DNA of 64,000 nucleotides from SZUA-36 sp963727635 (GTDB lineage: Bacteria; Pseudomonadota; Gammaproteobacteria; Xanthomonadales; SZUA-36), in contig CAVSHP010000002.1 in the NCBI GenBank assembly GCA_963727635.1, positions 92,165 through 156,164 on the forward strand. The letters run 5' to 3'. Below, one piece after another: positions 56,891-64,000 of the stretch. The number at the start of each line of letters is the position of its first letter. Position 1 is the stretch's first letter. The position numbers were made by a program, and so were the translations under genes. The notes beneath the pieces are model-generated. The model searched no databases. It worked only from the letters and a program-made list of their open reading frames with translations, and was not told where the DNA came from.

Positions 56891-57871
56891 TCAGTTGGTT
56901 TGCGCCACTATAATGGCCACGCTGCCTGCTTTTCTGCCGGTGTCGACGTAGGCGTGGGCCTCGGCAACCTGTTCGATTGAATAAGTCCTGTCGATAACCG
57001 TCCTGATTTTTCCCTGATCAATCATTTGCTTGAGATACTCAAGCTGGTCAGTCTTATAGCCCGTTACGGCAACCATCACCTTTTTTTTGCCAAGTACTGA
57101 TGTCCATAAACTCCTGAGCATGCCGGGCAACCTCGGATTGCCCAGTACATAACGGCCGTTCCGGCAGAGTGATTTTACGCTGCGTGCGTAGGGGCTCTTA
57201 CCCACCACATCGATAATCACATCATAGTGTTCACCATTGCGGGTAAAGTCCTCACACGTGTAATCGATGACCTTGTCGGCGCCAAGTGAGCGCAGCATCG
57301 GCAGTTTTTCGGTGCTGTCAACCGCCGTCACCTCGGCCGCCGATAATTTGGCGAGCTGAATTGCGATCGTGCCTATTCCGCCGCCGGCCCCGTTGATCAA
57401 TACTTTTTCTCCGGCCTGGACATTGGCCTTCCTGACAAAGTGCAGGGCGTTGAGCCCACCGACGGGGACCGTGGCGGCCTCGGCAAAACCCATATTGACC
57501 GGTTTAAGCGCTATCGGATGGGTCGAGGGCAGACACAGGTACTCTGCATAGGCGCCAAATCCGGCTTCGGTGGGAGCAAAAACCTCGTCACCAATCCTGA
57601 AGTTTCTGACGTCCTTGCCAACGGCTTCAACGACTCCCGCCAACTCCTGTCCGAGGATCTGAATCCGGGGTTTGAACAGACCGAACATCAGACGCAGCGG
57701 GATCCAGAAAGAAACCGGAAAGTCGAATTTACGCATTTCGCAATCCCCGGCAAACACCGAGGTCGCGATGATTTTTATCAGTATTTCGTTATCCCGCGGG
57801 GCGGGCGTTTCGATCTCACGGAGCTGAAGCACTCCAGGTGGGCCGTAGTTTGTCCAGATTACCGCTTTCAT
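56891..57871 (-). CDS. MDR-family NAD(P)-dependent oxidoreductase
   Basis: This is a 326-residue medium-chain dehydrogenase of the quinone-oxidoreductase-like branch. The nucleotide motif is GAGGGIGTIAIQLAK near residue 160. It lacks the cysteine cluster that binds structural zinc and most catalytic-zinc ligands, so a zinc-free quinone or enone reductase is likely. The substrate is not known. A degraded second copy occurs at 62906-63650 on the other strand, part of the fold-back described below. Confidence 0.85.
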   Translation of the reverse strand: MKAVIWTNYGPPGVLQLREIETPAPRDNEILIKIIATSVFAGDCEMRKFDFPVSFWIPLRLMFGLFKPRIQILGQELAGVVEAVGKDVRNFRIGDEVFAPTEAGFGAYAEYLCLPSTHPIALKPVNMGFAEAATVPVGGLNALHFVRKANVQAGEKVLINGAGGGIGTIAIQLAKLSAAEVTAVDSTEKLPMLRSLGADKVIDYTCEDFTRNGEHYDVIIDVVGKSPYARSVKSLCRNGRYVLGNPRLPGMLRSLWTSVLGKKKVMVAVTGYKTDQLEYLKQMIDQGKIRTVIDRTYSIEQVAEAHAYVDTGRKAGSVAIIVAQTN

Positions 57872-57966
57872 ATCGCTACCCGGCTTCCGCTATTCAATTC
57901 CGCTGCACGACATCGGTTACTCGCCGGTGTCCAGGCATTGCGGGTTTTTGATTGATCCCTGCCGTG

Positions 57967-59627
57967 TTACGCGTCCCTCAACTCCCTGCGCAGGATCTTG
58001 CCGACGTTGCTCTTGGGAAGTTCATCCATGAACTCCACGTAGCGGGGACGTTTGTAGCCGGTGAGGTTTTCCTTGCAAAATGCGATGACTTCCTCTTTTG
58101 TGAGGGACGGGTCTTTCTTCACCACGAAAAGGCTGACGACCTCACCGGATTTTTCATCCGGTACGCCGATTGCGGCAACTTCCAGTATCTTCGGATGCTG
58201 TGCCAGCACATCCTCGATTTCGTTGGGGTAGACATTGAATCCGGACACCAGGATCATATCCTTCTTACGGTCCACGATCTTGAAATAGCCGTTTTCCGTC
58301 ATCAGTGCAATATCGCCGGTATGCAGCCAACCATCGCCATCGAGTACCTCAGCGGTTGCTTCCGGACGCTGCCAGTAGCCCTTCATGACCTGCGGTCCGC
58401 GGATACACAATTCGCCGGCTTCGCCTGGGGGCAGGAATTCGCCGGCATCATTCACGATCGACGCGTCGGTCGAGGATATTGGCAGACCGATAAAGCCGTT
58501 ATATTCTTCGAGTGTTATCGGGTTGATACAGGCGGCAGGGGAGGTTTCCGTCAGCCCGTAAGCCTCAATCAGGGGTACACCGGTGACCTTTTTCCATTGT
58601 TCGGCCACCGCTTTCTGCACGGCCATGCCCCCGCCCAGTGTCATTTTCAGGGTGGAGAAATCAAGATTCGCAAAGCCTTCTGTATGCAGCAGCGTATTGA
58701 ACAGGGTATTCACCCCGGTGATCGCCGTAAACGGGTGGCGGCCGAGTTCTTTGACAAATCCGGGCATGTCACGCGGGTCGGTGATCAGGATGTTACTGCC
58801 GCCCAGGTAAAGAAATGTCAGGCAGTTCGCGGTCAGTGCAAATATGTGATAAAGCGGCAAAGCCGTGATAATGGTCTCTTTTGATTCAACGTCAAGCTGG
58901 GCTAACCAGGCCCGTGCCTGGAGCAGGTTTGCGACGATATTGCGGTGGGTGAGCATCGCACCTTTGGCAACCCCGGTGGTGCCGCCGGTGTACTGCAGGA
59001 AGGCGATGTCTTCAAAGGCGATGTTGACCGGTTTCAAGGGCAGTTTCTTACCCCTGTCCAGGACATCCTGGAATTTCTCCGAGCCGGGTAATTTCCATGT
59101 CGGTACACTCTTTTTGACATACCGTAATACAAAGTTGACCAGCAGGGATTTCGGGAAATCGAGTAAATCGCCGACGCCGGTGGTGATGATGTATTCCAGC
59201 GGAACCTCGTCTCGTACACTCTCCAGAACAGATGCAAAATTTTCAACCACGACGATGGCCTTGGCGCCCGCATCGACCAGTTGGTGGCGCAACTCACGTG
59301 CCGTGTACATCGGATTGGTGTTGACGATGATCAGCCCGGCCCGCAGCGCGCCGAAGAGGGCCACCGGGTACTGCAGGATATTTGGCATCATCAACGCGAT
59401 GCGGTCACCCTGTTGCAGTCCCATGTGCTTGCAGGGACGCTGCAAAATTCCGCGTCAGGTAGTCGAGTTCGGAGTAACTCAGCTCGGCGCCCATATTGTG
59501 ATAGGCCATCCGGTCTTTGTGTTTTCTGCAACTTTGTTCCAATACATCGACAATCGAGCTGATAGCCACTCAAGTCGATATGTGCGGGGACGCCTGGTGG
59601 GTAATTGTTAAGCCAGGGTTTTTCCAT
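57967..59627 (-). CDS. fadD: long-chain acyl-CoA synthetase (two apparent frameshifts)
   Basis: FadD activates fatty acids to acyl-CoA with ATP. The adenylation motifs are YTGGTTGVAKGAMLTHRN, YGLTETSPAA and GDIALMTENGYFKIVDRKKD, and the C-terminus shows ELPKSNVGKILRREL. The N-terminus reads MEKPWLNNYPPGVPAHID from the ATG at 59627, preceded by GGGAGGT. Slips near 59557 and 59440 break the frame before LQQGDRIALMMPN. With fadE, fadI and fadJ it completes beta-oxidation in the window. An inverted, noisier copy exists at 61156-62809. Confidence 0.93.
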
Positions 59628-59795
59628 AATTTTAAGACCTCCCGAAGCGAGTCGACAGCTTTTTGAGCAGGACAATTTTCACTTACTATTTTTGCATGAT
59701 AAATGACTTTGCGCAGTTATTTTGTAGTTTTTGTTTGCTGACTCAAAGGCGGTGTTTATTATCAAATGGCTGGATATTGCAGGGGCGGCAGCCGG

Positions 59796-60418
59796 ATGGG
59801 TGAACAGAATATTGTAGAAGATGCCAGCGAAACCGTTCGCCAGGACTTCATGAAAGCGTTCTGAGGAGGTCAGGGCGCTGGAAGCGATGCTCGACAAGGG
59901 GATGGTGGAGTCGGGTGTCAGTCGCATCGGTGCCGAACAGGAAATGTTCCTGGTCAACAGGCTCACCAGCCCGCCCCTGACAGCGCTAGAAGTGCTGGAA
60001 AAGCTGGATGACGGGCGGTTCACACATGAACTCGGCCTGTTCAACATTGAAGCCAACCTGTCGGTGCAGGAACTCAAGGCGGATGTCTGAGCCGGATGGA
60101 GGCGGAGGCGCAGGAAATTTATGCCAAGGCCCGTGAAGCGGCGCACCAGTGTGACAGTGAAATTGCACTGGTGGGGATTTTGCCGACACTGACCAAGAAA
60201 AACCTGGGTCTGGACTCGATGGTGCCATTACCCCGCTATCATGCGCTGAATGACGCCATCATGGCCTTGCGCGGTCAAAATTTGCAATTCGCGATCAACG
60301 GTATTGATCAGTTGACGGTCAATCACGACAACCTGATGCTGGAAGCCTGCAATACCAGTTTCCAGGTGCATTTCCAGGTCAGCCCGGCAGATTTCGCCCG
60401 ACTCTACAATATTGCCCA
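59796..60418 (+). CDS. GCS2-type glutamate-cysteine ligase family protein, 5' part with frameshifts
   Basis: The readable protein contains IGAEQEMFLVNRL, HELGLFNIEANLSVQELKAD, LVGILPTLTKKNLGL and EACNTSFQVHFQVSPADFARLYNIAQ. These match the GCS2 family of glutamate-cysteine ligase-like proteins, often fused to CBS domains, that make gamma-glutamylcysteine. A missing G near 59862 creates a TGA, and a missing T near 60085 breaks the frame. The inverted copy has both bases, so they are likely errors. The gene is cut where the sequence folds back, so its C-terminus is absent. It is divergent from fadD. Confidence 0.75.
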
Positions 60419-60987
60419 GGTGGTATTGCCAGCCTCCAGCATCAGGTTGTACATAATTAGGCCGTTAATTGATAAGTGCGTTCATCGCGAATTGCAGGTT
60501 TTGGCCGCGCAAGGCCATGATGGCGTCATTGAGCGCATGGTAACAGGGGTAAGGGCACTCGAGTGGAAATTTCCCAGGTTTTTCTTCGGTCAAGGTCGGC
60601 AGAATCCCCACCAGTGCAATTTGGCTGTTAGGCTGGTGCGCCGCTTCACGGGCCATGGCATAAATTTCCTGCGCCTCGGCCGCCATGCGGCTCAGACAAT
60701 CCGCCTTGAGTTCCTGCACGGAAAGGTTGGCTTCGATGTTGAACAAACCGAGTTCATCGGTGAAACGCTTGTCATCCAGCTTGTCCAGCACTTGGAGCGC
60801 TGTCAGGGCGGCTGGTGAGCCTGGTTGACCAGGAACATTTCCTGTTCTGCGCCAATGCGACTGACACCCGACTCCACCATCCCCTTGTCGAGCATCACTT
60901 CCAGCGCCTTGACCTCCTCCAGTAAGCTTTCATAAAGTCCTGGCGAACGGTTTCGCTGGCACCTTCTACAATATTCTGTTCACCCAT
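60418..60987 (-). pseudogene. inverted copy of the GCS2 gene 5' part
   Basis: Read leftward from an ATG at 60987, this repeats the same GCS2 N-terminus (SVQELKADCLSRMAAEAQEIY, LVGILPTLTEE, NDAIMALRGQNLQFA). About one base in ten differs from the first copy. Many of the changes are third-position synonymous ones (CGG to CGT, ATT to ATC, GGC to GGT), which looks like strain divergence rather than random error. Confidence 0.7.
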
Positions 60988-61155
60988 CCGCTGCCGCCCC
61001 GTTCAATACCAGCCCTTTGATAATAAACGCGGCCTTCGAGTCGGCAAACAAAAACTTCCAAACAACTGCGCGAAGTCATTTATCATCCAAAAATAGTAAG
61101 TGAAAATAATCCGGTCTCAACGCGCTGTCGACTCGCTTCGGGAGGTCTTAAAATT

Positions 61156-62809
61156 ATCGAAAAACCCTGGCTTAACAGTTACCCACCAGGCGTCCCGCAC
61201 ATATCGATTTGAGCGGCTACAGCTCGATTGTCGATGTATTGGAACAAAGTTGCAGAAAACACAAAGACCGGATGGCCTATCACAATATGGGCGCCGAGCT
61301 GAGTTACTCCGAACTCGACTACCTGACGCGGAATTTTGCAGCGTCCCTCCGGCACATCGGACTGCAACAGGGTGCCGCATCGCGTCGATGATTCCGGAAT
61401 ATCCTGCAGTACCCCGTGGCCCTCTTCGGCGCGCTGCGACCGGGCTGATCATCGTCAACACCAATCCGATCTACCGGCACCGTGACTTGCGCGGCAAACG
61501 GTCCATGCGGGCGCCAAGGCCATCGTCGTGGTTGAAAATTTTGCATCCGTTCTGGAGAGTGTACGAGACGAGGTTCCGCTGGAATACATCATCACCACCG
61601 GCATCGGCGATTTACTCGATTTTCCGAAATCCTGCTGGTCAACTTGTAATTACGGTATGTCAAAAAGAGTGTACCGACATGGAAATTACCCGGCTCGGAG
61701 AAGTTCCAGGATGTCCTGGACAGGGGTAAGAACTCCCCTTGAAACCGGTCAACATCGCCTTGAAGACATCGCCTTCCTGCAGTACACCGGCGTCACCACC
61801 GAGGTTGCCAAAGGTGCGATGCTCAGCCACGGGAATGTCGTCACAAACCTGCCCAGGCACGGGCCTGGTTAGCCCAGCTTGACGTTGAATCGAAAGAGAC
61901 CAGTATCACGGCTTTGCCGCTTTATCACATATTTGCATTGACCGCGAACTGCCTGACATTTCTTTACCTGGGCGGCAGTAACATCCTGATCAGCGAACCG
62001 CGTGACGTGCCCGGATTTGTCAAGGAACTCGGCCGCCACCCGTTTACGGCGATCACCGGGTGAATACCCTGTTCGATACGCTGCTGCATACAGAGGCTTT
62101 GCGAATCTTGATTTCTCCACCCTGAAAATGACACTGGGCCGGGGCATGGCCGTGCAGAAAGCGGTGGCCGAACAATGGAAAAAGGTCCCCGGTGTACCCC
62201 TGATCGAGGCTTACGGGCTGACGGAAACCTCCCCTGCCGCCTGTATCAACCCGATAACACTCGAAGAATATAAAGGCTTTATCGGTCTGCCAATATCTTC
62301 AACCGACACGTCGATGGTGAATGATGCTGGCGAATTCCTGCCCCCAGGCGAAGCCGGCGAATTGTGTATCCGCGGACCGCAGGTCATGAAGGGCTACTGG
62401 CAGCGTCCGGAAGCAACCGCTGAGGTACTCGATGGCGATGGTTGGCTGCATTCGGCGATATTGCACTGATGACGGAAAACGGCTATTTCAAGATCGTGGA
62501 CCGTGGGAGGGATGTGATCCTGTCATCTACGGATTCAACGTCTACCCCAACGAAATCGAGGATGTGCTGGCACAGCATCCGAAGATACTGGAAGTTGCCG
62601 CAATGGAGCATACCGGATGAAAATTTAGGTGAGGTGCGTGTAGAGCCTTCCATGAAAATAAAGACCCGTCCCTCACAGAAAGAGGAAGTGGATTCGCATT
62701 TTGCAAGGAAAACCTCACCGGCTACAAACGTCCCACTCGTGGAGTTCTTGGTGGTGAGCTTCCCGGGCAACGTCGGCAAGACTGAACAGGGCACTAGAAG
62801 GACGCGTAA
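61156..62809 (+). pseudogene. inverted noisy copy of fadD
   Basis: The copy begins ATCGAAAAACCCTGGCT where fadD has ATGGAAAAACCC and ends TAA at 62809. Recognisable stretches are EAYGLTETSPAACINPITLEEY and YPNEIEDVLAQHPKILEVAA. Between 62100 and 62460 it is about 97 percent identical to fadD, whereas other parts are riddled with indels that break the frame repeatedly. It is very unlikely to be a working gene. Confidence 0.75.
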
Positions 62810-62905
62810 CACGGGCAGGGATCAATAAAAACCGCCAATGTGTGGAAACCAGCAAGTAACCGATGTCGAGCAGCGGAATTGAATAAGCGGAAGCCGGGTA
62901 GCGAT

Positions 62906-63650
62906 ATGAAAGCGGTAATATCGAGAGAACTACAGCCCCACCTGGAGTGACTTAAGCTCCGTGAGATCGAAACGCCCCACCGCAGGAGTAACGAAATACT
63001 GATAAAAATCATCACAACCTCGGTGTTTAAAGGGGATTGTGGAATTGCGTAATTTCGACTTTCCGGTTTCTTCCTGGATCCCGCTGCGTCTGATGTTGCG
63101 TTGTTGGAGCCCCGGATTTCAGATCCTCGGACAGGAGTTGGCGGGAGTCGTTGAAGCCGTTGGCAAGGACGTCAGAAAAAAAAGTTCAGGATTGGTAGGA
63201 GTTGAGGTTTTCGCTCCAGCCTGGAAGCCGGATTTGGCGCCTTATTGCAGAGTGTTTGTGTCTGCCCTGCATCCATTGGATAGCGCTGGGGACTAACAAT
63301 ATGAGCTTTGCCGAGGCCGCCACGGTCCCCGTCGGTGGGCTGAACGCCCTGCACTTTGAGAGGAAGGCCAATGCCAGGCCGGAGAAAAAGTGCTTGATCA
63401 ACGGGGCCGGCGGCGGAATAGGCACGATCGCGATTCAGCTCGCCAATTATGGGGGCCGAGGTGACGGCGGTTGAGCGGCACCGAAAAACTGCGATGCTGT
63501 GCTCGCTAAACCTGACAAGGTCATCGATTACACATGTGAGGACTTTACCCGCAATGGGAACGCTATGATGTGATTATGCGACATGGTGGGTGAGACCATA
63601 CGCAGCGCGGCGTAAAATCAGCTTCTGCCGGAACCTAGGCATGTTACAGG
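62906..63650 (+). pseudogene. inverted noisy copy of the MDR oxidoreductase gene
   Basis: The copy starts ATGAAAGCGGTAAT at 62906 and is followed by recognisable blocks: FDFPVSSWIPLRLM, ILGQELAGVVEAVGKDV, MSFAEAATVPVGGLNALHF and INGAGGGIGTIAIQLA. Frame breaks occur every 100-200 bp. Similarity to the left arm fades out around 63650, where unrelated sequence begins. Confidence 0.7.
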
Positions 63651-63775
63651 GCAATCCAGAAGTCTGCGCCGTGTCGGCAATCTCGTTTTTTTTATGTTTG
63701 ACGCCTTTGGTTCAGTTACGTATTGCTCAAAGACGGGAGCGGAAAGCTGTAGTCGAGAAAACGGGTACCCCCACG

Positions 63776-64000
63776 TACGACGGAAAGGTTCCCAGCTGGA
63801 AATTCAAAGCAGCAGAACTGGACGTGACAAGAAACGATTATGCTGTCGGAAAGCATGCCGTATTCTATATCAAGGACATCCCGGTCCTTTACTTCCCCTA
63901 TTGTTTTCGTTTTTATCCGGTTCAGGAAGAAAGACAGTCGGGGTTCCTCACCCCGCGCCGGAGTATCATCCAAAAAGGGCTTCTACCTTTGAAATCCCCT
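63776..64000 (+). CDS. lptD: LptD-like LPS-assembly protein fragment of another lineage
   Basis: The readable protein is GKVPSWKFKAAELDVTRNDY, then AVFYIKDIPVLYFPY, then EERQSGFLTPR and, after a slip, SSKKGFYL. This is the part of LptD (OstA) just before and into its barrel. The protein transports LPS to the outer surface. The form FYIKDIPVLYFPY and ERQSGFLTPR is closest to Desulfobacterota proteins I know. Gammaproteobacterial ones usually show DDRRQ(S/T)GFL. It runs off the window edge and directly follows the fold-back, so it is probably foreign sequence joined in assembly. Confidence 0.7.

Larger units (their letters stand above)
57130..63650. repeat. fold-back inverted duplication, probable assembly chimera
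   Basis: The segment 57130-60360 recurs, inverted and in mirror order, at 60418-63650, around a spacer of about 57 bp (60361-60417). Matched anchors are the gcs2 ATG at 59796 and 60987, the fadD ATG at 59627 and 61156, the fadD stop at 57967 and 62809, and the MDR ATG at 57871 and 62906. The paired coordinates add up to about 120,780 throughout. The right arm has many more indels. A read that turned back on itself at a contig end explains this best. Confidence 0.85.

Noticed and set aside
57130..63650. Natural gene duplication of fadD, the MDR gene and GCS2, or a hairpin telomere
   Set aside because: The mirror symmetry, the high indel load of one arm and the foreign sequence after it fit a read or assembly artefact better. 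Telomere-type ends are not known in this group.

Overview
The window reads as one chromosome segment of a gammaproteobacterium, probably an uncultured, metabolically versatile lineage (inference). The evidence is gene order: ndk-rlmN-pilF-rodZ-hisS-yfgM-bamB-der, yceD-rpmF-plsX-fabHDG-acpP-fabF-pabC-mltG-tmk-holB-pilZ, sucA-sucB-lpd, ppi-lpxH and lexA-imuA are classical gammaproteobacterial blocks. Coding density is high. I see no rRNA, tRNA, CRISPR array, prophage or insertion sequence.

Layout: 1-4.8 kb holds lpxH (partial), a secreted cyclophilin, gyrA, a small membrane protein, a peroxiredoxin and a CheY-like regulator. 4.9-11.5 kb is the leftward sucA-sucB-lpd-acuI block. 11.5-12.2 kb is a non-coding island with two long hairpin repeats. 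12.2-17.7 kb holds roxA-purB, fumC and the SOS pair lexA-imuA. 17.8-23.4 kb holds a DUF2461 protein, an Slp lipoprotein and the tgpA-DUF58-moxR-phhB operon. 23.4-28 kb holds a DUF4124 protein between two 108-bp direct repeats, a patatin lipase and fadE. 28.2-36.2 kb is the ndk-to-der block. 36.2-42.3 kb holds gpx, folD, a second non-coding island with complex palindromes, fadI-fadJ and a Maf protein. 42.4-52.8 kb is the fatty-acid, DNA-replication and pilus-assembly block. 52.9-59.6 kb holds an aminotransferase, dinB, an S10 peptidase, an MDR oxidoreductase and fadD.

Functionally the segment couples fatty-acid synthesis (plsX, fabHDGF, acpP), beta-oxidation (fadD, fadE, fadI, fadJ), the TCA cycle (2-oxoglutarate dehydrogenase, fumarase), outer-membrane assembly (lpxH, bamB, slp), cell shape and wall (rodZ, mltG), and SOS and translesion repair (lexA, imuA, dinB).

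Sequence quality matters here. Many universally essential genes (hisS, der, bamB, sucB) carry one-base frameshifts, most densely at 29.8-36.2 kb. This is the signature of an incompletely polished long-read assembly, so I annotate them as real genes. The last 4 kb is worse. From about 60.39 kb the sequence folds back on itself: 57.13-60.36 kb reappears as a noisy, inverted copy at 60.42-63.65 kb, followed by an lptD fragment of a different, Desulfobacterota-like type. I read this end as a chimeric contig terminus rather than biology, though synonymous differences between the arms suggest strain variation.

No clearly new multi-gene system is visible. The observations most worth a second look are a FabD that lacks its catalytic serine, two modular palindromic repeat islands, a perfect FNR-type site placed at -41.5 of a putative ndk promoter, a 36-bp perfect palindrome inside the suc-lpd operon, and the direct repeats around the DUF4124 gene.
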